64,000 nucleotides of DNA from Arthrobacter sp. FW306-07-I (GCF_021800405.1 NZ_CP084550.1:2914001-2978000); one strand, 5' to 3'. Shown: positions 45,596-55,010, numbered from the stretch's first letter. The notes: generated by a model not told the origin, from the sequence alone. Numbers and translations: made by a program.

Positions 45596-47278
45596 GTGAG
45601 TGAATTGCATACCCACCAGCTCCTCAGCGATGAGTCCGGCACGGAAACTATCGAGCCGGAAGAAACCATCATCTCCGACGAGACGCCCCACGAGATCGCG
45701 GAGAAGTCCTTTGCCGACTACAACGTGCGCGCGGACATCGTTGAGTCCCTGGCGGACGCCGGGATTACCCACCCGTTCCCCATCCAGGCCATGACCCTGC
45801 CGGTGGCTCTTGCCGGCCATGACATCATCGGCCAGGCCAAGACCGGCACCGGCAAGACCCTCGGCTTCGGTATTCCCGCACTGCAACGGGTCATCGGCCA
45901 GGACGACCCCGGGTACGCCAAGCTCGCCGTTCCCGGAGCCCCGCAGGCCCTCGTGATCGTCCCCACCCGTGAGCTCGCCGTGCAGGTGGCCAGCGACCTG
46001 CAGACGGCATCCCGCAAACGCAACGCCAGGATCACCACCATCTATGGTGGCCGCGCCTACGAGCCCCAGGTTGAGGCGCTCAAGCAGGGTGTCGAGGTAG
46101 TGGTGGGCACCCCCGGGCGCCTGATCGACCTGTACAAGCAGAAGCACCTGAGCCTGAAGAATGTGAAGCTCGTGGTCCTCGACGAGGCCGACGAAATGCT
46201 GGACCTCGGCTTCCTGCCGGACGTTGAGACCCTCATCGCCGGCACCCCTGCGGTCCGCCAGACGCTCCTGTTCTCGGCTACCATGCCCGGCCCGGTCATT
46301 GCCATGGCGCGCCGCTACATGACCCAGCCCACCCATATCCGCGCAGCGGATCCCGAGGACGAGGGCCTGACCAAGCGGGACATCCGCCAGCTCATTTACC
46401 GTGCCCACAGCATGGACAAGACCGAGGTGGTGGCCCGCATCCTGCAGGCCCGCGGCCGCGGACGGACCATCATCTTCACCAAGACCAAGCGCACCGCCGC
46501 CAAAGTGGCCGAGGAACTGGTGGACCGCGGCTTCGCGGCCGCCGCCATCCACGGAGACCTGGGCCAGGGCGCCCGCGAACAGGCTCTGCGCGCGTTCCGC
46601 AACAACAAGGTGGACGTCCTGGTGGCCACGGACGTGGCTGCCCGCGGCATCGACGTTGACGACGTGACCCACGTGATCAACTACCAGTGCGTGGAAGACG
46701 AGAAGATCTACCTGCACCGGGTGGGCCGCACCGGACGCGCCGGCAACAAGGGCACCGCCGTCACATTCGTTGACTGGGACGACATGCCGCGCTGGGCGCT
46801 GATCAACAAGGCCCTGGGCCTGAGCGTTCCGGAGCCCGTGGAAACCTACTCATCCTCGCCGCACCTGTACACGGATCTTGACATCCCCGAGGGCACCAAG
46901 GGCCGCCTGCCGCGCGACAAGCGCACCCTGGCCGGCGTCGATGCCGAGGTGCTTGAGGACCTGGGCGAAACCGGCAAGAAGAACAGCCGCGGCGGCCGTG
47001 ACGCAGGCCGCTCACGCGACCGGGACGGCCGTGGACGGGAAAGCCGAAGCGGCAACCGCGAAGGTGCCCGCAGCAGTGACTCCGCTGGCCGCTCAGGTGA
47101 GCGCCGCCGTCGTACGCCGGACTCTGCAGCAGCTCCTGCCGCCGAAGCTGCAGCACCCGCAGCGGACGCCGAAAAGCCGAACCGCGCCCGCCGCAGCCGG
47201 ACCCGCACCCGCCGACGCAACGGCGAAGTGGTGGCCGGCGCCGACAAGGGCACGCAGCCTGGCAACTCCGAGGGCTAA
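45596..47278 (+). CDS. DEAD-box ATP-dependent RNA helicase
   Basis: A 560-residue RNA-remodelling helicase starting at GTG 45596. All core motifs are seen: Q motif (FADYNVRADIVESLADAGITHPFPIQ), AKTGTGKT, PTRELAVQV, GTPGRLIDL, DEADEMLD, SAT, HGDLGQGAREQAL, ATDVAARGID and HRVGRTGRAG. After about residue 450 an Arg/Gly/Asp-rich tail with repeated Arg-Asp and Arg-Ser pairs forms an RNA-binding low-complexity end. It probably acts in ribosome assembly or RNA decay. The RNB nuclease lies upstream and the DNA methyltransferase starts 8 bases after the stop codon. Confidence 0.94.
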   Translation: MSELHTHQLLSDESGTETIEPEETIISDETPHEIAEKSFADYNVRADIVESLADAGITHPFPIQAMTLPVALAGHDIIGQAKTGTGKTLGFGIPALQRVIGQDDPGYAKLAVPGAPQALVIVPTRELAVQVASDLQTASRKRNARITTIYGGRAYEPQVEALKQGVEVVVGTPGRLIDLYKQKHLSLKNVKLVVLDEADEMLDLGFLPDVETLIAGTPAVRQTLLFSATMPGPVIAMARRYMTQPTHIRAADPEDEGLTKRDIRQLIYRAHSMDKTEVVARILQARGRGRTIIFTKTKRTAAKVAEELVDRGFAAAAIHGDLGQGAREQALRAFRNNKVDVLVATDVAARGIDVDDVTHVINYQCVEDEKIYLHRVGRTGRAGNKGTAVTFVDWDDMPRWALINKALGLSVPEPVETYSSSPHLYTDLDIPEGTKGRLPRDKRTLAGVDAEVLEDLGETGKKNSRGGRDAGRSRDRDGRGRESRSGNREGARSSDSAGRSGERRRRTPDSAAAPAAEAAAPAADAEKPNRARRSRTRTRRRNGEVVAGADKGTQPGNSEG

Positions 47279-47286
47279 CTGCCCCG

Positions 47287-48159
47287 ATGACTGACACTGT
47301 TTGGGCGCCGGACGGCGGCAGCCTGGTGGTGCACGCGGACAACGCGGAGTACCTCCCCACGCTGCCGGACGGCGCCTTCACACTGATTTACGTGGACCCG
47401 CCCTTTAACACGGGCAGGCCGCAGCAGCGCCAGCAAACCCGTATGGTGGTCAACGCTGACGGCGGCGGGGACCGGGTGGGTTTCAAGGGCCGCTCCTACG
47501 ACACCATCAAGGGCGCCCTGCACCGCTACGACGACGCGTTCAGCGACTACTGGTCCTTCCTGGAACCCAGGCTCGTGGAGGCCTGGCGGCTCCTGGCCGA
47601 CGACGGAACCCTGTACCTGCACCTGGACTACCGCGAGGTGCACTACGCCAAGGTCATGCTGGACGCCATCTTTGGCCGGGAATGCTTCCTGAACGAGATC
47701 ATCTGGGCCTACGACTACGGCGCGCGTGCGAAAAACCGGTGGCCCACCAAGCACGACAACATCCTGGTGTACGTCAAGAACCCGGCCAAGTACCACTTCA
47801 ACAGCGCCGAGGTGGACCGTGAACCCTACATGGCGCCCGGCCTGGTGACCCCTGCCAAACGGGAGCTGGGAAAGCTGCCCACCGACGTCTGGTGGCACAC
47901 GATTGTCTCCCCCACCGGCAAGGAAAAGACCGGCTACCCCACGCAGAAGCCGGAGGGCCTGGTCCGCAGGGTGGTCGCCGCATCGTCCCGCCCCGGGGAC
48001 TGGTGCCTGGACTTCTTCGCCGGCTCCGGCACCCTGGGGGCAGTGGCCGCGAAGCTGGGCCGGAAGTTCGTGTGCGTGGACCAGAACCAGCCGGCCATCG
48101 ACATCATGGCCAAGCGGCTCGGTGCGCACGCCACCCTGGTAACCCGCCAGCCCAGCTAG
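47287..48159 (+). CDS. Orphan beta-class DNA methyltransferase
   Basis: A 290-residue site-specific DNA methyltransferase. The catalytic motif IV DPPF (37-40) precedes the SAM-binding motif I FAGSGT (244-249), the beta-class order of CcrM/HinfI-type enzymes, and TGYPTQKPEGL is the usual motif X neighbour. DPPF suggests N6-adenine methylation, though N4-cytosine cannot be excluded. The target site is not readable from the sequence. No restriction gene lies nearby. The gene starts 8 bases after the DEAD-box helicase, so it is likely co-transcribed with it. The distal C-terminal extension seen in CcrM is absent. Confidence 0.88.
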   Translation: MTDTVWAPDGGSLVVHADNAEYLPTLPDGAFTLIYVDPPFNTGRPQQRQQTRMVVNADGGGDRVGFKGRSYDTIKGALHRYDDAFSDYWSFLEPRLVEAWRLLADDGTLYLHLDYREVHYAKVMLDAIFGRECFLNEIIWAYDYGARAKNRWPTKHDNILVYVKNPAKYHFNSAEVDREPYMAPGLVTPAKRELGKLPTDVWWHTIVSPTGKEKTGYPTQKPEGLVRRVVAASSRPGDWCLDFFAGSGTLGAVAAKLGRKFVCVDQNQPAIDIMAKRLGAHATLVTRQPS

Positions 48160-48165
48160 GTAACG

Positions 48166-49014
48166 TCAGGGGCGGACGACGGCAGTTCCCGTGCCGAGTT
48201 CCTCGATCCGCGCCAGCATGCCGGCGGCAGTGAGGTTCTCCCCGAGCAGGTTGGGTTTGCCGGTTCCGTGGTAGTCGGAGGAACCGGTGACCAGCAGGTC
48301 ATGCTTCGCCGCGAGCCTGCGGAGGAAGTCCCGGCCCTCTTCCGGATTGTCCCGGTGATCGATCTCCAGGCCTGCCAGGCCGGCGTCGATCATCTCGCGG
48401 TACGTGCGCTCCCCCACGATCCTCCCCCGGGCAGAAGCCACGGGGTGGGCGAACACCGGCACGCCGCCGGCGGCACGGACAAGTTCGACGGCGGTGGCAG
48501 GGTCTGGAGCGTAGTGCGGGATGAAGTACCGCGAGCGGGAGGTCAGAATGGAGGCGAAAGCCTCCGAACGGTCCTCCACCACCCCTGCGGCGACGAGGGC
48601 ATCCGCGATATGCGGACGGCCAAGGGTGGCACCGGGCGCGACATGGTGGATCACGTCGTCCCAGGTAAGCGGGTAATCCTCCGCCAGGATGGTCACCATC
48701 CGCTCAGCCCGGGTCTGCCGGGAATCCTTGGCTTTGGTGATCTCTTCCAGGAGGCCGGGATGGGTGGGATCGTGCAGGTAGCTCAAAAGGTGGACGCTGA
48801 TGCCCTCCTCGGTCCGGCACGACACCTCCATGCCAGGAACCAGGGCCACGCCGTACCTTGCAGCGGCCGCGGAAGCCTCCGCCCAACCTGCCGTCGAATC
48901 ATGGTCGGTCAGCGCCACCACGTCCAATCCCGCGCGGGCAGCAGAGGCCATGACATCGGCAGGGGTCTCGGTGCCATCGGAGACGTTGGAGTGGGCATGC
49001 AGGTCAATCCTCAC
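48166..49014 (-). CDS. PHP-domain phosphoesterase (YciV/RNase AM-like)
   Basis: A 282-residue metal-dependent phosphoesterase. The PHP ligands are in DLHAHSNVSDGTETP (start), LTDHDS, GMEVSC, HPVASARG and SSDYHG. Relatives hydrolyse 3',5'-nucleotide bisphosphates (pAp) or trim RNA 5' ends. The exact substrate here is unproven. It is convergent with the methyltransferase gene (6-base gap) and divergent from the aminopeptidase gene (80-base gap). It is cytosolic, with no signal peptide. Confidence 0.9.
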   Translation of the reverse strand: MRIDLHAHSNVSDGTETPADVMASAARAGLDVVALTDHDSTAGWAEASAAAARYGVALVPGMEVSCRTEEGISVHLLSYLHDPTHPGLLEEITKAKDSRQTRAERMVTILAEDYPLTWDDVIHHVAPGATLGRPHIADALVAAGVVEDRSEAFASILTSRSRYFIPHYAPDPATAVELVRAAGGVPVFAHPVASARGRIVGERTYREMIDAGLAGLEIDHRDNPEEGRDFLRRLAAKHDLLVTGSSDYHGTGKPNLLGENLTAAGMLARIEELGTGTAVVRP

Positions 49015-49094
49015 TTATCCAGCGTAGTGGACCGGGGACTAGAGACCGGGGAGGCCTGTTCGCTTAGCCGCGAAGCTGGTGAGACGATGGTGCC

Positions 49095-50669
49095 GTGAAC
49101 GATGCCGAAAACACCCAAAACTCTGCTTCCCAGCCGTTGGAAGAGCGCGTCAACAACCGCTCCCAGCGGCCCAGTTCCAACGCGTTCAAGGCCTTCATGG
49201 CCAGCAACTGGGCACCTTCCAGCCAGGAGCTTCCGCAACTGGACGCCGTCGCCCCCTATGCCGCAAACCGGCGCAAGGCGATCTCCTCCCTGTTCAAGGG
49301 CGAACGCCTGGTCATCCCCGCGGGGCCGTTGAAGGTGCGGTCGAATGACTGCGACTACCGTTTCCGCCCGCACTCCGGCTTCGCACACCTCACCGGGCTC
49401 GGGCTGGACCACGAGCCCGACGCTGTCCTGATCCTGGAACCGGTCAAGGAGGGAACGGGCGACGACGGCGGGAACCACCGCGCCACGCTTTATTTCCGGC
49501 CACTGGCCGGCCGGGACACGGAACAGTTCTACGCGGATTCCCGCTCCGGCGAATTCTGGATTGGTGCGCGCCCCACCCTCGAAGAGTTCGAGGCCCGCCT
49601 GGGGCTGGCCACCGCGCACATCGACCAACTGGAAACAGCCGTCACCAAGGACGTGGGCGCCCCGGAAATCGGCGGCATCTCCATCCGCTTGGTCCGCAAA
49701 GTCGACGAGAACATCGACGCCCTGGTGGACACCGCACGGTACAACACTGCCAGGGACCCCGAGAACCTGGACCTGGGCGTCCTGGATGCCCTGGACGAGA
49801 AGCTCAGCGAGGCCCTCTCCGAACTGCGCCTGCTCAAGGACGAGTGGGAAATCGAGCAGATGAAGATCGCGGTGTCCGCCACCGTGGAAGGCTTTGAAGA
49901 GGTTGTTAAGGCTTTGCCGCGCGCCCTCACCCACGCCCGCGGCGAGCGCGTGGTGGAGGGAGCGTTCTTTGCCCGGGCCCGCGAGGTGGGGAACGAACTC
50001 GGCTACGACACCATCGCGGCGTCCGGCAACAACGCCACCGTGCTGCACTGGACCCGCAACACCGGCCGCATCCATGCCGGCGAACTCCTGCTCCTGGACG
50101 CGGGCGTCGAGGCCGACTCCCTCTACACCGCAGACATCACCCGGACACTTCCGGCCAGCGGCTCCTTCAGCGACATCCAGCGCAAGGTGTACCAAGCGGT
50201 CCTGGATGCCGCCGACGCCGGTTTCGCCGCTGCCCAGCCGGGAACCAAGTTCCGGGACATCCATACTGCCGCCACCACGGTCCTGGCCGAGCGTTTGGCC
50301 GAGTGGGGAATCCTGCCCGTCACTGTGGAGGAAGCGATCAGCCCCGAAGGCCAGCAGCACCGGCGCTGGATGCCGCACGGCACCAGCCACCACCTTGGAC
50401 TGGACGTGCATGACTGCGCGCAGGCCAAGCGGGAGCTCTACCTCGACGGCGTCCTCACCGAAGGCATGGTGTTCACCATTGAGCCGGGCCTGTACTTCAA
50501 GAAGGAAGACCTGGCGATCCCGGAGGAGTACCGCGGCATCGGCATCCGGATCGAGGACGACATCCTGATGACTGCCGATGGCCCGGTAAACCTCAGCGCC
50601 GCCCTGCCACGCAATGCGGAGGACGTGGAGGACTGGATGGCCGGCATCTACCGGACCGAAGAAGCCTGA
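49095..50669 (+). CDS. Xaa-Pro aminopeptidase (aminopeptidase P, M24B)
   Basis: A 524-residue dinuclear metal peptidase that removes an N-terminal residue before proline. It starts at GTG 49095. The N-terminal creatinase-like domain spans about residues 40-200 (RFRPHSGFAHLTGL). The pita-bread catalytic domain carries all five ligands: two Asp in LLLDAGVEADSLYTADITRT, His in GTSHHLGLDVHD, Glu in TIEPGLYF, and Glu in GIRIEDDIL. A strong terminator begins 21 bases after the stop. Confidence 0.94.
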   Translation: MNDAENTQNSASQPLEERVNNRSQRPSSNAFKAFMASNWAPSSQELPQLDAVAPYAANRRKAISSLFKGERLVIPAGPLKVRSNDCDYRFRPHSGFAHLTGLGLDHEPDAVLILEPVKEGTGDDGGNHRATLYFRPLAGRDTEQFYADSRSGEFWIGARPTLEEFEARLGLATAHIDQLETAVTKDVGAPEIGGISIRLVRKVDENIDALVDTARYNTARDPENLDLGVLDALDEKLSEALSELRLLKDEWEIEQMKIAVSATVEGFEEVVKALPRALTHARGERVVEGAFFARAREVGNELGYDTIAASGNNATVLHWTRNTGRIHAGELLLLDAGVEADSLYTADITRTLPASGSFSDIQRKVYQAVLDAADAGFAAAQPGTKFRDIHTAATTVLAERLAEWGILPVTVEEAISPEGQQHRRWMPHGTSHHLGLDVHDCAQAKRELYLDGVLTEGMVFTIEPGLYFKKEDLAIPEEYRGIGIRIEDDILMTADGPVNLSAALPRNAEDVEDWMAGIYRTEEA

Positions 50670-50690
50670 CGCGGCAGAAATTACAAAGAG

Positions 50691-50728
50691 GCGGGACCGC
50701 CGGATTCTTTCCGGCGGTCCCGCTTTTT
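50691..50728 (+). terminator. Rho-independent terminator of the aminopeptidase P gene
   Basis: A 13-bp perfect stem (50691-50703 with 50711-50723) and a 7-base loop are followed by TTTTT. Confidence 0.95.
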
Positions 50729-50766
50729 GTATGCCCTGCTGTCAGGCCCTGTAAATCTGTTGGCTG

Positions 50767-51732
50767 TTACTGCCGGTTTTCGCCCTGGTGCTGGTCGCCG
50801 TCGGACACGTGACGTTCTTCCGCACGATGTTCTCCACCGTGCTGTTCCGCACCATGTTCCGGGCTCTGACCCGGACTTTGCTGCCCGGCATCTGCGGCAG
50901 GTCCCTGCGGGAGCCGGACACCGTACTGCGGGCGTCCGTCCGGCAGGTCCGGATAGCGGGCCGAACGGACGGGCTGCTGCTGCTGACCGCCCCCATACTG
51001 CTGGCCGCCGTCGTGCGGGTGAGCCTGTCCGTCCTGGGCCGATGAGCCGTGCTCTGATCCCTCGCGGGACGGGGACGTATCGTTGACCGCGCCTTGCCGC
51101 TGGCCGTAGGGATCGTTCCAACCGGCCGGACGCGCAGGCCCCTGCTGCTGCGGATGCTGCTGCTGATAGGGCTGGTTGTAGTAGTCGTTCTGCGTGTAGG
51201 GGCCATGGGCCGAGGCAGCGTCGGAACGGGACATCGGCAGCTGCTGCAGCAGGCGCCGGGCCTCATGGGCTGCTTCGGGGGCCACGATGACGTCGTAGCT
51301 AGTTGCCACCACCTGGCTGGTGGACGTGAAGTCACGCTTGCCGCGCTGCATGGCGTAGGTGACGATGCCGAAGAGCATGAAGAAGGCGGCACCCATCAGC
51401 ACCGACGTCATGATCGAAAAGTATCCGGGGGAAGGCGCGAAAAACGACAGCATGACTCCCACGAACAGGCCAAACCACATGCCGCTCAGTGCCCCCGAAA
51501 GCGCCACCCGGGGGTAGCTCAGCCGCCCCGTCACCCGCTCCACCATCTTCAACTCATTGCCGACGATGGAGACCATCTGGACCGGGAACTGCTGGTCTGC
51601 CAGGTAGTCCACCGCTTTTTGGGCGTCGAGGTAGGAGGTGTAGGAGCCAACGGTGTCACCGGTGGGAACGGCCCGGGCATCGTCCGGTCCGCTCGGGGCG
51701 CCGGCCTTGGGTGCACCAAATAAGTTCGACAT
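50767..51732 (-). CDS. GSP17M/YflT-domain membrane protein with Gln/Gly/His-rich tail
   Basis: A 321-residue protein; I use the ATG at 51732 rather than 51753. Residues 28-70 match the general stress protein 17M fold (DTVGSYTSYLDAQKAVDYLADQQFPVQMVSIVG). Two hydrophobic helices follow (about 85-105 and 112-132), then a cytoplasmic segment. From about residue 165 to the end it is low complexity, rich in Gln, Gly, Pro and His (QPYQQQHPQQQG). The function is unknown; a stress or envelope role is inferred only from the domain name. It is divergent from the MgtE-N gene. Confidence 0.82.
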   Translation of the reverse strand: MSNLFGAPKAGAPSGPDDARAVPTGDTVGSYTSYLDAQKAVDYLADQQFPVQMVSIVGNELKMVERVTGRLSYPRVALSGALSGMWFGLFVGVMLSFFAPSPGYFSIMTSVLMGAAFFMLFGIVTYAMQRGKRDFTSTSQVVATSYDVIVAPEAAHEARRLLQQLPMSRSDAASAHGPYTQNDYYNQPYQQQHPQQQGPARPAGWNDPYGQRQGAVNDTSPSREGSEHGSSAQDGQAHPHDGGQQYGGGQQQQPVRSARYPDLPDGRPQYGVRLPQGPAADAGQQSPGQSPEHGAEQHGGEHRAEERHVSDGDQHQGENRQ

Positions 51733-51809
51733 AGTCCCATTCTTGCCCATCAAGGTGGGTACTGCCTGTAAATTCAGCTAAAAGAGAGCAGACTCGGTAG
51801 CCTGTAGTG

Positions 51810-53093
51810 GTGAGCACAACACCTACACGCGTCTTCGTGGCGCGCCTTCTGGGCCTCGATGTCTTCGACCCGCTGGGCGACCGGCTGGGCCGGCTGCGCG
51901 ATGTTGTTGTGCTGTCCCGGGGAACCCAGGGCGCCCCGCACGTGGTGGGCATCGTGGTGGAAGTTCCGGGCAAGAAGCGCGTCTTCGTGCCCATGACCCG
52001 CATCACCTCGATCGACCAGACCCAGGTCATCTGCACCGGCCTGGTCAACCTGCGCCGGTTTGAGCAGCGCGGCGCGGAAACCCTGGTGGTGGCCGAGATG
52101 TTCGACCGGCGCGTCACCCTCCGTGACGGCAGCGGCGACGCCACCATCGAAGACATCGCCATTGACCAGCACAGGTCCCGTGACTGGTTCGTGAGCAAGC
52201 TCTTCGTCCGGCGCGGACACTCGCTGTCACCCCTGAGCCGGCTGCGCCGCAACGAGACCCTGATCATCGACTGGGCGGATGCCCAGCAGGGCCAGAAGAC
52301 CGAGCCGCAGGCCGCCACCCAGTTCGTGGCCAACCACGAGGACCTCAAACCCGCCGACTTCGCCGAGGCGCTCCAAGAGATGAGCGACAAGCGCCGCTTC
52401 GAGGTGGCCAGCGAACTGCAGGACGAACGCCTGGCGGACGTCCTCCAGGAACTCCCGGAGGACGACCAGGTGGAGATCCTCTCCGCCCTGGATGTCCAGC
52501 GCGCAGCCGACGTCCTGGAGGAGATGGACCCGGACGACGCCGCCGACCTCCTCGGTGAGCTCCCCTCCGCGCAGGCCGAGGAACTACTCCAGCTGATGGA
52601 GCCCGAAGGCGCCGAGGACGTGCGCCGCCTGCTCGAATACGACGAGGACACGGCCGGTGGCCTCATGACCCCCGTGCCGGTCATCCTCCCCCCGGAAGCC
52701 ACCGTGGCCGAAGCCCTGGCCCACGTCCGGCGCGAGGAGCTCTCCCCGGCACTGGCGTCGTCGATCTTCATTGCCCGGCCGCCGCTGGAAACGCCCACGG
52801 GCCGCTTCCTGGGCGTGGTGCACATCCAGCAGCTGCTGCGCTTCCCGCCGTTCGAGGCACTGGGAAACCTGGTGGACAAGAACCTCGAGCCGTTGTCCGA
52901 CCAAGCGCACATCAGCGAAGTGGCGCGGACCCTGGCTACCTATAACTTGAACTCCCTCCCGGTGATCAATGACGCCGGCCGGCTTGTGGGGGCGGTGACT
53001 GTTGATGACGTATTGGATCATTTGTTGCCCGACGACTGGCGCGCCCATGATGGCGAAGCCCCGATAAGAAGGCTCGGTGGCCGCATTGGCTGA
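51810..53093 (+). CDS. MgtE-N/CBS-domain protein without a magnesium channel
   Basis: A 427-residue soluble protein; two GTG codons at 51807 and 51810 are possible starts. The order is: PRC-barrel-like repeats (about 1-150), MgtE N-terminal superhelical domain (about 185-275, with DERLADVLQELPEDDQVEIL), and a CBS pair (about 280-410, EDTAGGLMTPVPV, NSLPVINDAGRLVGAVTVDDVLDHLL). The transmembrane MgtE channel is absent, so it is probably a magnesium sensor or regulator rather than a transporter. The downstream DUF1003 gene overlaps it by 17 bases. A similar gene occupies this neighbourhood in mycobacteria (Rv1232c). Confidence 0.88.
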   Translation: MSTTPTRVFVARLLGLDVFDPLGDRLGRLRDVVVLSRGTQGAPHVVGIVVEVPGKKRVFVPMTRITSIDQTQVICTGLVNLRRFEQRGAETLVVAEMFDRRVTLRDGSGDATIEDIAIDQHRSRDWFVSKLFVRRGHSLSPLSRLRRNETLIIDWADAQQGQKTEPQAATQFVANHEDLKPADFAEALQEMSDKRRFEVASELQDERLADVLQELPEDDQVEILSALDVQRAADVLEEMDPDDAADLLGELPSAQAEELLQLMEPEGAEDVRRLLEYDEDTAGGLMTPVPVILPPEATVAEALAHVRREELSPALASSIFIARPPLETPTGRFLGVVHIQQLLRFPPFEALGNLVDKNLEPLSDQAHISEVARTLATYNLNSLPVINDAGRLVGAVTVDDVLDHLLPDDWRAHDGEAPIRRLGGRIG

Positions 53094-53769
53094 TATCAGT
53101 GCTCCGAAGAACCCCAACCAGCGGAACCTGGCCAAAGCGGAATCAAAAGGCAGCCTCGACACACCCCTGAGCGGCAGGCAGCGGATCCTGCCCACGTTCC
53201 GCCCGGACCCCGATGCATTCGGGCACGCCACCGAGGCCTTTGCCCGCTTCATGGGTACGCCCCAGTTCCTGGTCTACATGACGGTGTTCTGCATCTTCTG
53301 GCTCGGCTGGAACACGTGGGCTCCCGTGGAATGGCAGTTCGACTCGCGGGACCTTGGTTTCACCCTGCTGACCCTGATGCTGTCACTGCAGGCCTCCTAC
53401 GCCGCACCCCTGCTGCTGCTGGCGCAGAACCGGCAGGATGACCGCGACCGCGTCTCGCTGCAGCAGGACCGCCAGCGTGCCGAGCGCAACCTGTCCGACA
53501 CCGAGTACCTCACCCGGGAGCTTGCCTCCCTTCGGATCGCCCTGCGCGAAGTGGCCACCCGCGACTACGTCCGCGCCGAACTGCGCTCCCTCCTTGAGGA
53601 CCTGCTCGAAGCCCAGGAGGAGCTGCGCACCCACGACGACACCGGCCCGGGTTCCCACGAACCACCGCGGGACAAGGTCAAGGACAAACTGCGCGAACAA
53701 CGGGACCGGCAGCGCAGCCCGCGTACCCAGCAGATCCCCCGGGTCAAACCCGGCCACTCTGCCCAATGA
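53077..53769 (+). CDS. DUF1003 membrane protein
   Basis: A 230-residue protein starting at GTG 53077, inside the end of the MgtE-N gene (17-base overlap). Two membrane helices (FLVYMTVFCIFWLGWNTWAPV and FTLLTLMLSLQASYAAPLLLL) carry the DUF1003 signature. A charged coiled-coil-like region follows (about 125-200, QQDRQRAERNLSD, LLEDLLEAQEELR), and the tail is Arg/Lys rich. The function is unknown. Overlap with the MgtE-N gene suggests a shared complex or regulation. Confidence 0.88.
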   Translation: MAALADISAPKNPNQRNLAKAESKGSLDTPLSGRQRILPTFRPDPDAFGHATEAFARFMGTPQFLVYMTVFCIFWLGWNTWAPVEWQFDSRDLGFTLLTLMLSLQASYAAPLLLLAQNRQDDRDRVSLQQDRQRAERNLSDTEYLTRELASLRIALREVATRDYVRAELRSLLEDLLEAQEELRTHDDTGPGSHEPPRDKVKDKLREQRDRQRSPRTQQIPRVKPGHSAQ

Positions 53770-53827
53770 CCGCCAGGCCGTCCACTGACCGGCGGTCCGC
53801 AACCGCATGAAAGCCGAGGCTCCTCCC

Positions 53828-54985
53828 ATGAGCGCCCCCATCGATCCCGCAACAGCAGGCAAGTCCCCGCTGCACCCCGCCGTCAACGAGGCCCTGGCCA
53901 CGGTCATCGACCCTGAACTGCGCCGCCCCATCACTGAGCTGGGCATGGTGGATTCCGTCCAGGTGTCCGACGACGGCAAGGTCACCGTAGCGGTCCTGCT
54001 CACCATCGCCGGCTGCCCGCTGCGGGACACCATTACCGCCGATTCCCAAAAGGCCCTTTTCGCTGTTCCGGGCGTCACCGCCGTAGACGTCGAACTGAAG
54101 GTGATGGACCAGGCGCAGCGCGACGCGCTCAAGGAGAAGCTGCGCGGCGCGGGCGGGCAGCGCAGCATCCCGTTCAATGAACCCGGCTCGCTCACCAGGG
54201 TCTACGCCGTGGCCAGCGGCAAGGGCGGAGTGGGCAAGTCCTCCGTCACCGTCAACCTGGCCAGCGCCCTGGCCGCCCAAGGCCTCCGCGTGGGCATCGT
54301 GGACGCGGATGTGTACGGCTTCTCCGTCCCCGCGCTGATGGGGATCACGCAGAAACCCACCCAAGTGGACGATATGATCCTTCCCCCGGTTGCGTACGGG
54401 GTGAAGGTGATCTCCATCGGCATGTTCGTCAGCGGCAATAAGCCGGTCGCCTGGCGCGGACCCATGCTGCACCGGGCCCTGGAACAGTTCCTCACCGACG
54501 TCTACTTCGGCGATCTGGATGCCCTGTTCCTGGACCTTCCGCCGGGCACGGGTGACATTGCCATCTCCGTTGCGCAGCTGCTGCCCAAGGCCGAGATCCT
54601 GGTGGTCACCACACCCCAGGCCGCGGCAGCGGACGTCGCAGAACGGGCCGGTGCCATTGCCACACAGACCGGCCAGAAAATCGCAGGCGTCATTGAGAAC
54701 ATGTCCTACCTGGAGATGCCCGACGGCGGCCGGATGGAGCTGTTCGGAAGCGGTGGCGGGGCAGTCCTCACCGAACGCCTCAGCGCCACGGTAGGGGCGG
54801 ACGTTCCGTTGCTGGGCCAGATTCCCCTGGACATCCAGTTGCGGGAAGGCGGGGACTCGGGGGTGCCGATCGTCCTGGGCCAGCCGGGCTCGGCGGGCGC
54901 GATGGCGCTGGCGGCAATCGCAGGGCAGTTGGCGGCCAAACCCCGTGGGCTGGCCGGGATGAAACTGGGGCTGCAGCCCCGGTAA
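53828..54985 (+). CDS. mrp: Mrp/NBP35-type P-loop ATPase (Fe-S carrier family)
   Basis: A 385-residue protein; I use the ATG at 53828 (GAGG 8 bases before), with 53807 as an alternative. Residues 10-105 are a DUF59/MIP18 domain and residues 125-370 are the ParA-like ATPase with deviant Walker A SGKGGVGKSSVTV. The segment where iron-sulfur Mrp proteins carry CxxC reads ENMSYLEMPDGGRMELFG, without cysteines. An Fe-S carrier role is therefore doubtful here even though that is the usual database name. It closes the MgtE-N/DUF1003 run and is convergent with tatB. Confidence 0.9.
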   Translation: MSAPIDPATAGKSPLHPAVNEALATVIDPELRRPITELGMVDSVQVSDDGKVTVAVLLTIAGCPLRDTITADSQKALFAVPGVTAVDVELKVMDQAQRDALKEKLRGAGGQRSIPFNEPGSLTRVYAVASGKGGVGKSSVTVNLASALAAQGLRVGIVDADVYGFSVPALMGITQKPTQVDDMILPPVAYGVKVISIGMFVSGNKPVAWRGPMLHRALEQFLTDVYFGDLDALFLDLPPGTGDIAISVAQLLPKAEILVVTTPQAAAADVAERAGAIATQTGQKIAGVIENMSYLEMPDGGRMELFGSGGGAVLTERLSATVGADVPLLGQIPLDIQLREGGDSGVPIVLGQPGSAGAMALAAIAGQLAAKPRGLAGMKLGLQPR

Positions 54986-55010
54986 TCAGTAAGCCCCGTT
55001 GACCACTAAT

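Noticed and set aside
47287..48159. Restriction-modification system
   Set aside because: Only the methyltransferase is present. Neighbours are a helicase and a PHP phosphoesterase without endonuclease motifs.
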